This document shows, piece by piece, positions 52,032 through 59,962 of a DNA stretch of 64,000 bases. The notes beneath the pieces are model-generated. The model worked only from the letters and a program-made list of their open reading frames with translations, ran no database searches and was not told where the DNA came from. The DNA is from Paenibacillus piscarius (GTDB taxonomy: Bacteria > Bacillota > Bacilli > Paenibacillales > Paenibacillaceae), in assembly GCF_022234545.1 (NCBI RefSeq), contig NZ_JAIEUI010000030.1:1-64000 (forward strand), read 5' to 3'. Numbering within the stretch: position 1 is the stretch's first letter; every line of letters begins with the position of its first letter. A program made the translations under genes and the position numbers.

Positions 52032-52400
52032 ATGGCTCGTATAGCTGGAGTGGATTTGCCACGTGACAAACGCGTTGAGATCGCCTTGACTTATATTTTC
52101 GGAATCGGTAAAACGACTTCCCAGAAAATTCTTAATGAAACAGGCATTGACGTTAACACACGTGTCCGTGATTTGACGGAAGATGAAGTCAGCAAACTGC
52201 GTGAAACGATCGACAAAGAGGTTAAGGTTGAAGGTGACCTGCGTCGTGAAATTTCCTTGAATATTAAGCGTCTTACTGAGATCGGCTGCTACCGCGGTGT
52301 CCGTCACCGTCGTGGATTGCCTGTTCGCGGTCAACGCACCAAAACCAATGCCCGTACCCGTAAAGGCCCGCGTCGCACTGTAGCAAACAAAAAGAAATAA
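52032..52400 (+). CDS. rpsM: 30S ribosomal protein S13
   Basis: S13 forms intersubunit bridges from the 30S head. The 122-residue protein has MARIAGVDLPRDKRVEIALTYIFGIG at the start (cited as ARIAGVDLPRDKR) and the basic tail with RTRKGPR. AAGGGGGTG precedes the ATG. First of the alpha-operon ribosomal genes. Confidence 0.97.
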   Translation: MARIAGVDLPRDKRVEIALTYIFGIGKTTSQKILNETGIDVNTRVRDLTEDEVSKLRETIDKEVKVEGDLRREISLNIKRLTEIGCYRGVRHRRGLPVRGQRTKTNARTRKGPRRTVANKKK

Positions 52401-52419
52401 GAAGAGGTGAGAAGAGACA

Positions 52420-52815
52420 ATGGCTAAACCGAAAAAAGTCGTACGTACCAAACGTCGCGACCGGAAAAATATCGAGTCTGGCGTGGCACACATCCGTTCC
52501 ACGTTCAACAACACGATCGTTACGATCACGGACCCTCACGGAAATGCAATTTCCTGGGCAAGCTCCGGCGGTCAAGGATTCAGAGGTTCCCGTAAATCGA
52601 CTCCATTTGCAGCGCAAATGGCAGCCGAGACTGCCGCTAAGGCAGCGATGGAACACGGCATGAAGTCTGTAGAAGTTATGGTTAAAGGACCGGGCGCGGG
52701 CCGCGAAGCAGCCATCCGTTCCCTTCAGGCCGCCGGCCTAGAAGTTAACCTCATTAAAGACGTTACTCCAGTTCCTCACAATGGATGCCGTCCGCCGAAG
52801 CGTCGCCGCGTTTAG
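52420..52815 (+). CDS. rpsK: 30S ribosomal protein S11
   Basis: S11 lies on the 30S platform. The 131-residue protein has GVAHIRSTFNNTIVTITDPHGN (cited as HIRSTFNNTIVT) and the C-terminal TPVPHNGCRPPKRRRV. AGAGGTGAG precedes the ATG. A separate promoter for rpoA follows it. Confidence 0.97.
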   Translation: MAKPKKVVRTKRRDRKNIESGVAHIRSTFNNTIVTITDPHGNAISWASSGGQGFRGSRKSTPFAAQMAAETAAKAAMEHGMKSVEVMVKGPGAGREAAIRSLQAAGLEVNLIKDVTPVPHNGCRPPKRRRV

Positions 52816-52821
52816 TAGAAA

Positions 52822-52850
52822 TCAGAATTGTGATTGTGGTATAATTCTGA
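52822..52850 (+). promoter_or_regulatory. Extended -10 promoter of rpoA, inside an inverted repeat
   Basis: TGGTATAAT (52837-52845) is a perfect extended -10 element. It lies within an 8-bp inverted repeat, TCAGAATT (52822-52829) / AATTCTGA (52843-52850), so a dimeric regulator or RNA hairpin could mask it. No good -35 is present, as is common with TGn elements. The ~95-nt leader to rpoA carries no recognised element. Confidence 0.6.
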
Positions 52851-52947
52851 CGCATCTGCTAATAATAGGTGTTTAGGCATACTACATGATACACCTGATG
52901 GGGTGACTGTTTCATATAGGAGCGACGTTTGAAGGAGGGGTACACTC

Positions 52948-53892
52948 GTGATAGAAATCGAAAAGCCGAAGATTGAGACCGTAGAAGCCAATGAGGATGG
53001 GACCTATGGGAAATTCGTAGTTGAACCGCTGGAACGTGGATATGGCACGACTCTGGGGAACTCGCTTCGCCGGATTCTGCTGTCCTCCCTTCCGGGAGCC
53101 GCAGTGACTTCGGTCCAAATTGACGGCGTTCTGCATGAGTTCTCGACCGTTCCCGGCGTAATGGAAGATGTGACGGAGATCATCCTGAACCTTAAAGCTC
53201 TCTCGCTGAAGATTCATTCGGACGAAGAGAAAGTGTTCGAGATTGATGCTGAAGGAGAGGGCATCGTTACCGCAGGTGATATTCGTGCGGACAGCGATGT
53301 TGAGATCCTGAACCCGGATCTTCATATTGCAACGCTGGGACCCGGCGCGAGACTGCACATGCGCATTTTTGCAGGCCGTGGTCGCGGCTACGTCCAAGCG
53401 GACCGGAACAAACGCGACGATCAGCCAATTGGTGTAATTCCAGTTGACTCTATCTACACCCCTATTTCACGTGTGAATTACGGTATTGATAATACCCGTG
53501 TCGGTCAAGTAACCAACTACGACAAATTGACGCTGGAAATCTGGACAGATGGCAGTATCCGACCGGAAGAAGCCGTTAGCCTGGGAGCCAAAATTTTGAA
53601 CGAGCACCTCGTTCTGTTCGTAGGTCTTACGGACGAAGCGAAAGACGCCGAAATTATGGTTGAAAAAGAAGAAGACAAAAAGGAAAAGGTACTCGAGATG
53701 ACGATCGAGGAGCTTGATCTTTCTGTCCGTTCCTACAACTGCCTCAAACGCGCCGGTATTAATACCGTGCAAGAGCTGACTACCAAAACTGAAGAAGATA
53801 TGATGAAGGTTCGTAACCTGGGCCGCAAATCTTTGGAAGAGGTACAAGAGAAGCTTGAGGAGCTTGGATTGGGACTGCGTACAGAAGAATAG
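52948..53892 (+). CDS. rpoA: DNA-directed RNA polymerase alpha subunit
   Basis: RpoA initiates polymerase assembly; its C-terminal domain contacts UP elements and activators. The 314-residue protein has the N-terminal dimerisation domain (LERGYGTTLGNSLRRILLSS, residues ~28-47) and the C-terminal HhH domain (NLGRKSLEEVQEKL). The start is GTG at 52948 after GAAGGAGGGG. rplQ follows. Confidence 0.97.
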   Translation: MIEIEKPKIETVEANEDGTYGKFVVEPLERGYGTTLGNSLRRILLSSLPGAAVTSVQIDGVLHEFSTVPGVMEDVTEIILNLKALSLKIHSDEEKVFEIDAEGEGIVTAGDIRADSDVEILNPDLHIATLGPGARLHMRIFAGRGRGYVQADRNKRDDQPIGVIPVDSIYTPISRVNYGIDNTRVGQVTNYDKLTLEIWTDGSIRPEEAVSLGAKILNEHLVLFVGLTDEAKDAEIMVEKEEDKKEKVLEMTIEELDLSVRSYNCLKRAGINTVQELTTKTEEDMMKVRNLGRKSLEEVQEKLEELGLGLRTEE

Positions 53893-53935
53893 CTTGTCGT
53901 AGCACTTGAGACTTGAGTGAAGGAGGGAAAACAAA

Positions 53936-54301
53936 ATGGCATACCAAAAATTGGGCCGTGATTCCAGCGCGCGTAAAGCATTGTTCCGCGATATGGTAAC
54001 GGATCTGTTCCTATACGAACGTATTCAGACAACAGAAGCCAAAGCGAAGGAAGTTCGTTCCATCGCTGAGAAACTGATCACTAAAGCGAAAAAGGGCGAT
54101 CTTCATGCTCGCCGTCAAGTAGCTGCATTTGTTCGTCGCGAGACTGTAGATGGTGAACAAGATGCAATCCAGAAACTGTTCTCTGACATTGCTCCTCGTT
54201 ACACCGAGCGTCCAGGCGGATACACCCGTATCCTGAAGCTGGGACCTCGCCGTGGCGATGCTGCGCCTATGGTTTATCTTGAACTGGTAGACCGCGCGTA
54301 G
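53936..54301 (+). CDS. rplQ: 50S ribosomal protein L17
   Basis: L17 lies near the tunnel exit. The 121-residue protein has KLGRDSSARKALFRDMVTDL and the C-terminal PRRGDAAPMVYLELV. GAAGGAGGG precedes the ATG. It is the last gene of the alpha operon; a terminator-like hairpin lies downstream at 54416. Confidence 0.97.
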   Translation: MAYQKLGRDSSARKALFRDMVTDLFLYERIQTTEAKAKEVRSIAEKLITKAKKGDLHARRQVAAFVRRETVDGEQDAIQKLFSDIAPRYTERPGGYTRILKLGPRRGDAAPMVYLELVDRA

Positions 54302-54415
54302 TTTCACAAGCCTTGATTTCCGGATGTACGCACTACGTTTAACGTTATTGTACTGCAGGGCATAATCCCCCTGCTGTGCAAATAACCGCGGGAATCACCT
54401 TGGATAGAGTAGAAG

Positions 54416-54442
54416 GAGCTCCCGCCGGGGCTCTTTTTTTTT
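54416..54442 (+). terminator. Terminator abutting the truA ribosome binding site
   Basis: The stem GAGCTCCC / GGGGCTC has a GCC loop and nine T residues ending at 54442, directly before AAAGAGGAG of truA. CCGCGGG at 54386-54392 could pair instead with CCCGCCGG (54421-54428), which would break the stem. A GCAGGG/CCCTGC hairpin lies further upstream. It could be a plain operon terminator or an attenuator. Confidence 0.78.
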
Positions 54443-54458
54443 GAAAGAGGAGAATGAA

Positions 54459-55286
54459 ATGCGCAATCTATTGATGAGAGTCAATTATGACGGGACCCAT
54501 TATGATGGCTTTCAGACCCAGCCTCAGGGCAATACGATTCAGGACAAGCTGGAACATGCCATTCTGCATTTGACCGGCGAGACGCTCAAAATAACGGGCT
54601 CGGGACGGACAGATGCAGGTGTTCATGCGTATGGCCAGCCCTTTAACTTCATCACCTCCTCCCAGATTCCGCTGGAGCGCTGGTGTCTGGCACTGAATGC
54701 CAGGCTGCCGCAGGATATCGTGGTTACTGAGGCCGCTGAGGTGCCGCTCTCGTTCCACTCGCGCAGAGGGGCGAAACGCAAAACCTACCGGTACACGATC
54801 AACGGCAACCGGTTCCCGGACCCCTTCCAGCGGCGCTGGCAGCATCATCATCCGGGCAGGCTGGATCTTCAGGCGATGGAGCAGGGCTTGGCGGCGCTGC
54901 TGGGTACCCACGATTACACTTCCTTTGCATCCAGACACTCTACCAAGACCTCCCACGTCCGGACGATCTTTGAAGCGTATATTGAAGTGGACCGTAGCAT
55001 GTGCCGTCCGGGCTCTCCCGACCAGGGAGTCATTCATACCTATCTTACCGGCAGCGGCTTTCTGCAGCATATGGTACGCATTATTATGGGCACGCTGATG
55101 CAGGTCGGGGAAGGCAAGATCAGCGCGGATCGGATCCCCGTCATACTTGCGGCTTGTGACCGCGGAGCGGCCGGACCTACGGCTGTATCCAAGGGTCTGG
55201 CGCTCTGGAGTGTGGAATATGACGAGAGTGTGCTAACTGAAGAGGAGACTTCTATTTTTTCGCAAAATAGTGTCTCTGAAAGTTAA
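54459..55286 (+). CDS. truA: tRNA pseudouridine synthase A
   Basis: TruA makes pseudouridine at positions 38-40 of tRNA anticodon stems. The 275-residue protein has the catalytic Asp motif GSGRTDAGVHA (residues ~48-58) and MVRIIMGTL in the C-terminal half. The ATG at 54459 after AAAGAGGAG is preferred over a TTG at 54441 inside the terminator T-run. In B. subtilis ecfA1-ecfA2-ecfT lie between rplQ and truA; they are absent here. Confidence 0.94.
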   Translation: MRNLLMRVNYDGTHYDGFQTQPQGNTIQDKLEHAILHLTGETLKITGSGRTDAGVHAYGQPFNFITSSQIPLERWCLALNARLPQDIVVTEAAEVPLSFHSRRGAKRKTYRYTINGNRFPDPFQRRWQHHHPGRLDLQAMEQGLAALLGTHDYTSFASRHSTKTSHVRTIFEAYIEVDRSMCRPGSPDQGVIHTYLTGSGFLQHMVRIIMGTLMQVGEGKISADRIPVILAACDRGAAGPTAVSKGLALWSVEYDESVLTEEETSIFSQNSVSES

Positions 55287-55293
55287 AAATCAC

Positions 55294-55322
55294 TTGCGCT
55301 CATCGGTTTTATGCTGTAATAT
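55294..55322 (+). promoter_or_regulatory. Sigma-A promoter of rplM-rpsI
   Basis: TTGCGC (55294-55299), a 17-bp spacer and TAATAT (55317-55322). It gives a ~145-nt leader with a hairpin before rplM. Confidence 0.72.
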
Positions 55323-55332
55323 AAAAGTTGTG

Positions 55333-55370
55333 TTTTCTTGATGGCTATCCCACAGCCCCGATCAAGGAAA
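55333..55370 (+). promoter_or_regulatory. Candidate L13 leader hairpin
   Basis: An outer stem TTTTCTTGAT / ATCAAGGAAA (one G-T pair) encloses GGCT-ATCCCAC-AGCC. It sits at the start of the rplM transcript, where Bacillota carry the autoregulatory L13 leader. Identity with that RNA family is inferred from position only. Confidence 0.45.
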
Positions 55371-55473
55371 TGCCAACCAATCAAGCTAATTCAACTTACA
55401 AAATCGTAATCCAAAGGCAAAACAAGATATACGAAACAGATGATTTTCGTACGAGAACAAGGAGGAAACATTC

Positions 55474-55911
55474 ATGCGTACCACCTATATGGCGAAGCCG
55501 AACGAAGTTGAACGCAATTGGCACATTATTGATGCCGAAGGCAAGACACTTGGTCGTTTGGCAAGCGAAGCCGCTGCCCTGATCCGCGGCAAACACAAAC
55601 CGCAATTCACTCCACATGTTGATACTGGAGATTTCGTAATTGTTATCAACGCTGAGAAGATTCACCTTACAGGCAAGAAAATGCAGAACAAGAAATACTA
55701 CCGTCACTCGATGCACCCAGGCGGCTTGAAGGTTACTGTTGCAGAAGACCTGATCAAGACCAAACCTGAGCGTATGATTGAATTCGCAGTTCATGGTATG
55801 ATTCCTAAGACTCGTCAAGGCAATCACATGAAGCTGAGACTCAAAGTATATGCAGGCGCTGAACATCCACATGCAGCACAAAAACCTGAAGTTTACGAAC
55901 TTCGCGGATAA
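55474..55911 (+). CDS. rplM: 50S ribosomal protein L13
   Basis: L13 is an early-binding 23S protein. The 145-residue protein begins MRTTYMAKPNEVERNW and has GKTLGRLASEAA and KHKPQFTPHVDTGD. ACAAGGAGG precedes the ATG. It pairs with rpsI downstream (20 bp gap), with its own promoter. Confidence 0.97.
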   Translation: MRTTYMAKPNEVERNWHIIDAEGKTLGRLASEAAALIRGKHKPQFTPHVDTGDFVIVINAEKIHLTGKKMQNKKYYRHSMHPGGLKVTVAEDLIKTKPERMIEFAVHGMIPKTRQGNHMKLRLKVYAGAEHPHAAQKPEVYELRG

Positions 55912-55931
55912 GAATAGAGGAGGACAGTTTC

Positions 55932-56324
55932 ATGGCACAAGTACAATACTATGGGACAGGTCGTCGTAAACATTCGGTAGCACGTGTTCGCCTTGTACCG
56001 GGTGAAGGACGCATTGTCATTAACAAACGTGAGATGGACGAATATTTCGGTGTAGAAACACTGAAAATGATCGTAAGACAACCTTTGAACCTGACTGAAA
56101 CCCTGGGCAGCTACGATGTAATCGTGCTTGCACATGGTGGCGGCATTTCCGGTCAAGCTGGAGCAATCCGTCACGGCATCGCCCGTGCACTGCTCAAAGT
56201 AGACCCTGAATATCGCGGTACGCTGAAGAAAGCCGGCTTCCTGACTCGTGACCCACGTATGAAGGAACGTAAGAAGTATGGCCTCAAGGCTGCCCGTCGC
56301 GCTCCTCAGTTCTCGAAACGTTAA
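55932..56324 (+). CDS. rpsI: 30S ribosomal protein S9
   Basis: S9 reaches the P site with its C-terminal tail. The 130-residue protein has YYGTGRRKHSVARVRL at the start and the basic end KAARRAPQFSKR. AGAGGAGG precedes the ATG. A terminator follows. Confidence 0.97.
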   Translation: MAQVQYYGTGRRKHSVARVRLVPGEGRIVINKREMDEYFGVETLKMIVRQPLNLTETLGSYDVIVLAHGGGISGQAGAIRHGIARALLKVDPEYRGTLKKAGFLTRDPRMKERKKYGLKAARRAPQFSKR

Positions 56325-56348
56325 TATTCCCTTGTTCACAAGGAAAAG

Positions 56349-56380
56349 AAGCTCCTGGCCTTTGGCCGGGAGCTTTGTTT
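56349..56380 (+). terminator. Terminator of rplM-rpsI
   Basis: The 12-bp stem AAGCTCCTGGCC / GGCCGGGAGCTT (one G-T pair) has a TTT loop, followed by TGTTTA. It lies between converging genes and may serve both. Confidence 0.85.
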
Positions 56381-56421
56381 ATGTTCTGTAGGCTAAAAGG
56401 GAAACAGAGCAGCAAAACTCG

Positions 56422-56904
56422 TCATTTATTTGGCTGGGGAGCCAGGTTGTGCAGCAGCAGATTATTATATTTAGCCGCATGCTTCTGCTCATCCAGAATG
56501 ATGCCATACAGAGTGTCCTTGTAGATTCCGTAGGGAAGCCCGAACCAGATCTTCCGGTATTTCTCCACAGCTGATAACTCCCCCTGGAAGGCTTGCTGCA
56601 GGCCCGCGGTATACGATGTAACAGGGACTGGAGTTTCACTGCTGCCTCCTGTCACGTCCTGCCCGGTCAAGTCCTTGTACATCTGGCGAAACATCTGGTT
56701 ATGCTGTCTTTCATCCGCCCGGATCGATGCAATCACCTGAGCCTGCTCAGGATTAGGGGCCAGGTCAATCAGCTGGCTGTAGAACAGCTCATCATTCCGC
56801 TCTCCCTGAACCGAAGTTTTTATTGATTCAAGCGCTTCTTGGGCGGATGTAGCCCATACAGGGGTGAACTGTACCCGGTACCAATAAGGGTAAACCGTAC
56901 TCAT
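56422..56904 (-). CDS. Ferritin-like diiron protein
   Basis: The 160-residue protein has the four-helix ferritin-like pattern with ligands Glu35, Glu65-x2-His68, Glu109 and Glu139-x2-His142 (DERQH and DEQKH motifs), as in rubrerythrin/DUF2202-type proteins. It lacks a rubredoxin domain. Possible roles are peroxide reduction or iron handling; not established. The ATG at 56904 is eight bases after GGAGG; longer in-frame readings reach 57018 but lack a ribosome binding site. It is convergent with rpsI and divergent from cysH. Confidence 0.83.
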   Translation of the reverse strand: MSTVYPYWYRVQFTPVWATSAQEALESIKTSVQGERNDELFYSQLIDLAPNPEQAQVIASIRADERQHNQMFRQMYKDLTGQDVTGGSSETPVPVTSYTAGLQQAFQGELSAVEKYRKIWFGLPYGIYKDTLYGIILDEQKHAAKYNNLLLHNLAPQPNK

Positions 56905-57017
56905 ACGCATAGCCTCCGATAATGTAAGTATATACCATATATATGCACATCTGCCCAAGGTGTGATGGATGACTTCAACTGACCCCATCAACTTTCTTCC
57001 AAATTGAACAAAACCCA

Positions 57018-57056
57018 TTGACTTCGCTCTGTAATCGGATATACTATATCATATAG
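57018..57056 (+). promoter_or_regulatory. cysH promoter with overlapping palindrome
   Basis: TTGACT (57018-57023), a 16-bp spacer and TATACT (57040-57045). The perfect palindrome CTATAT-C-ATATAG (57044-57056) covers the end of the -10 and the start site, a typical place for a repressor. In Bacillota the Rrf2 protein CymR controls cysteine genes from such positions. No SAM (S-box) riboswitch is present in the short leader. Confidence 0.6.
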
Positions 57057-57118
57057 AATTAGTCGGGATTGATCTGCATAGGGTTACTCTTGGCTGTATC
57101 CGGATGGAGGAAAAGATA

Positions 57119-57811
57119 ATGAACCTGCTCGAGAAAGAGGATTTAATCAGAGTGAAAGCAGAAGAGCTGGAGGGTGCCGGGCCGGAGGAGATCATCCGCT
57201 GGGCGGTGGAGACGTTTCCGAATATAACCTTTGCCTGCAGCTTCGGGGCGGAGGATGTGGTGCTGGTGGATATGCTTCAGAAGGTTAGTCCCTCGACCGA
57301 TGTGTTCTATCTCGATACGGATTATCACTTCAAGGAAACCTATGAGACTAGAGATATTATGGCTGATAAATACGGTATGGAATTCGTTAGGGTCTCGCCG
57401 CAGATTACCGTGGAGGAGCAGGCGGCACAGTATGGAGAGGCGCTGTGGAACACGGATCCGAACCAGTGCTGCGCGATCCGCAAGGTGGAGCCGCTGACCC
57501 GTATTCTTTCACAGTACGACGCCTGGATCACAGGTATCCGCCGGGATCAGGCACCAACCCGGGCCAACGCCAAGAAGATCGAATATGATAACAAGTTCGG
57601 GCTTGTGAAGTTTAACCCGATTGCGGACTGGACCACGGAGGATGTGTGGAACTATATCCGCGAGAATGACGTAGTCTATAACCCGCTGCATGACCGCAAC
57701 TTCCCGAGCATCGGCTGCGAGCAGTGCACCCGTGCGGTTATGCCTGGGGAAGATCCGCGCGCCGGTAGATGGTCCGGATCAGATAAGACGGAATGCGGAC
57801 TGCATAAATAA
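57119..57811 (+). CDS. cysH: Phosphoadenylyl/adenylyl-sulfate reductase
   Basis: CysH reduces activated sulfate (APS or PAPS) to sulfite using thioredoxin. The 230-residue protein has the PP-loop-type CSFGAEDVVLVDML (residues ~35-48) and the iron-sulfur pattern CCAIRKVEPL (~118-127) plus GCEQCTR (~199-205). This CC...CxxC arrangement marks the [4Fe-4S] enzymes that can use APS directly. The ATG at 57119 follows GGAGG by eight bases; an ATG at 57104 precedes that site. It is followed by sat. Confidence 0.94.
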   Translation: MNLLEKEDLIRVKAEELEGAGPEEIIRWAVETFPNITFACSFGAEDVVLVDMLQKVSPSTDVFYLDTDYHFKETYETRDIMADKYGMEFVRVSPQITVEEQAAQYGEALWNTDPNQCCAIRKVEPLTRILSQYDAWITGIRRDQAPTRANAKKIEYDNKFGLVKFNPIADWTTEDVWNYIRENDVVYNPLHDRNFPSIGCEQCTRAVMPGEDPRAGRWSGSDKTECGLHK

Positions 57812-57859
57812 TCTTATAAATAAGGCTCACCAGCCCCGATACAGAAGGAGAGAACCCGA

Positions 57860-59035
57860 ATGACTTCAATACAGCCTCATGGAGGCACACTGATTCAGCG
57901 CGTAGCTGCCGGGCAAGAGCGGGAAGAGCTGCTGAAGCAGGCATCATCCCGTGTATCTATCCCATTGAATACTTGGACTTTATCGGATCTGGATTTAATC
58001 GGGGTGGGGGCCTTCTCGCCGCTCACCGGATTCCTGAACGAAGCGGATTACCATTCGGTAGTTACCAATATGCGTCTGGCGGACGGCACGGTATGGAGTA
58101 TTCCCGTTACGCTGGCTGTCAGCGATGAACTGGCTTCCACGCTTGCAGCGGGTGACCAGGTTGCCCTTAAAGGTGAAGAGGACGGCGTAATTTACGGACT
58201 CCTCGATATTGAGAGTATCTATAGTGTAGATCAGCAGATCGAAGCCCAGCATGTGTTCAAGACCACCGACCCGGAGCATCCGGGAGTCAGCAAATTACTT
58301 GCCCGCCCTGCAACCTACGTAGGGGGCCCTATAACAGTGCTTAACCGGCCGCGGCCGGAGAAATTCTCTGAATTCTATTTTGACCCCGCTGAGACCCGCC
58401 GGCTATTCGCCGAGAAGGGCTGGAGAACCGTTGTAGGCTTCCAGACACGTAATCCGGTACACCGGGCGCACGAGTATATCCAGAAGTGTGCAATGGAGGT
58501 TGTAGACGCTCTGTTCCTGAATCCTCTGGTGGGGGAGACGAAGTCTGATGACGTTCCGGCTAATGTGCGGATGAAGAGCTACCTGGCGCTGCTGGAGAAT
58601 TATTATCCGCAGGACCGTACGTTCTTAGGCGTATTCCCGGCAGCGATGCGTTATGCGGGACCGCGTGAAGCCATCTTCCATGCCATGGTGCGCAAGAATT
58701 ACGGCTGCACACACTTCATTGTCGGCCGGGACCATGCGGGGGTTGGTGATTATTACGGCACGTATGAGGCCCAGGAGATCTTTGCTAACTTCACCGCTGA
58801 GGAGCTGGGCATTACGCCGTTGTTCTTCGAGCATAGCTTCTTCTGTGTAAAGTGCGGCAACATGGCCTCCAGCAAAACCTGCCCGCATCCAAGCGACCAG
58901 CATCTGACGCTCTCAGGAACGAAGGTGCGTGCGCTGCTGCGTGACGGCCAGTGCCCGCCTCCAGAGTTCACCCGCCCGGAAGTGGCGCAGATTCTGATTG
59001 AGGGCATGTCACCGGAAGCCGCAGTGAAGTCCTAA
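57860..59035 (+). CDS. sat: Sulfate adenylyltransferase (ATP sulfurylase)
   Basis: Sat makes APS and pyrophosphate from ATP and sulfate. The 391-residue protein has the active-site motifs QTRNPVHRAHEY (residues ~193-204), GRDHAGVG (~293) and a C-terminal Cys-x2-Cys...Cys segment (CVKCGNMASSKTC) that probably binds zinc. AAGGAGAG precedes the ATG. With cysH it completes sulfate to sulfite reduction; no cysC (APS kinase) gene is nearby. Confidence 0.95.
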   Translation: MTSIQPHGGTLIQRVAAGQEREELLKQASSRVSIPLNTWTLSDLDLIGVGAFSPLTGFLNEADYHSVVTNMRLADGTVWSIPVTLAVSDELASTLAAGDQVALKGEEDGVIYGLLDIESIYSVDQQIEAQHVFKTTDPEHPGVSKLLARPATYVGGPITVLNRPRPEKFSEFYFDPAETRRLFAEKGWRTVVGFQTRNPVHRAHEYIQKCAMEVVDALFLNPLVGETKSDDVPANVRMKSYLALLENYYPQDRTFLGVFPAAMRYAGPREAIFHAMVRKNYGCTHFIVGRDHAGVGDYYGTYEAQEIFANFTAEELGITPLFFEHSFFCVKCGNMASSKTCPHPSDQHLTLSGTKVRALLRDGQCPPPEFTRPEVAQILIEGMSPEAAVKS

Positions 59036-59120
59036 TCGAATAAGCAGTATAGCCAGTACTATTTGGCCCTCTTGTCCCATATAGATGAGTAGTATCTATC
59101 GGGACGAGGGGGTCTTTGTG

Positions 59121-59867
59121 ATGTCTGGAGGGCAGCAGCGTAAATTCTCGGTCTGGATCTCTTGGAGCAGCATGAAAAAAGGCATCCTGGGCGCGGTGCT
59201 GCTCGCGGTGATGATCTGGATTATTGCCTATGACATGCCGACGGCCAGGACGGTCAATTATTGGAGCCTGCCGCTCTCGGGCAAGGTCATTGCCATCGAT
59301 GCCGGCCACGGGGGACCGGATGGCGGAGCGGTAAGCCGTTCAGGCCTGATTGAGAAGGATATTAATCTCTCCGTGGCTCTATACCTCCGCGATTATCTGC
59401 AGCAGGCAGGAGCCATTGTGATGATGACGCGTGAAGGGGATTATGATCTGGCCGGAGAGGGCACCAAGGGGTATTCCAAGCGCAAGACAGAGGATCTGAA
59501 GCAGCGGGTGCGGAGCATTGAAGAGAAGGGGGCCGACTTGTTCGTCAGCATCCATATGAACAGTATTCCCTCTAACCGCTGGAGCGGGGCACAGACCTTC
59601 TATTACCCGGGCAGCGGGCAGAACAAGGCGCTGGCGGAACGGGTGCAGAGTGAATTACGGGCCACGCTGGAGAATACCGACCGGGTAGCCAAGACCGCGA
59701 ACACCATCTATCTGCTAAAAGTGTTAAAGATGCCGTCCGTGCTGGTGGAGGTAGGCTTCCTGTCCCATCCTCAGGAGTCACTCTTGCTTGGGGAGGATGT
59801 GTATCAGCGGAAGGTGGCAACCAGCATTTACAGGGGCATTCTGCGGTACAGCTCCGAGCAGCCATAG
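59121..59867 (+). CDS. cwlD: N-acetylmuramoyl-L-alanine amidase CwlD
   Basis: CwlD makes muramic-delta-lactam in spore cortex peptidoglycan, together with PdaA and, in B. subtilis, stimulated by GerS-like partners. The 248-residue protein has an N-terminal membrane anchor (residues ~20-42) and an Amidase_3 domain with the zinc ligands in AIDAGHGGPDGG, EKDINLS, SIHMN and the catalytic VEVGFLS. The ATG at 59121 is well spaced from GAGGGGG; GTG 59118 is possible. Located beside gerD and kbaA as in Bacillus. Confidence 0.93.
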   Translation: MSGGQQRKFSVWISWSSMKKGILGAVLLAVMIWIIAYDMPTARTVNYWSLPLSGKVIAIDAGHGGPDGGAVSRSGLIEKDINLSVALYLRDYLQQAGAIVMMTREGDYDLAGEGTKGYSKRKTEDLKQRVRSIEEKGADLFVSIHMNSIPSNRWSGAQTFYYPGSGQNKALAERVQSELRATLENTDRVAKTANTIYLLKVLKMPSVLVEVGFLSHPQESLLLGEDVYQRKVATSIYRGILRYSSEQP

Positions 59868-59962
59868 CGCCATGGGCGAGGGACTACTCTTCCCGCGAAC
59901 GGGAATGCTATAATAGAGGCAAATACCGGAGCTTCCTCCGGAGAGGAACAGAGGTGCATTCC

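Noticed and set aside
57046..57118. SAM riboswitch before cysH
   Set aside because: The leader is only about 70 nt and lacks S-box sequences and a terminator.
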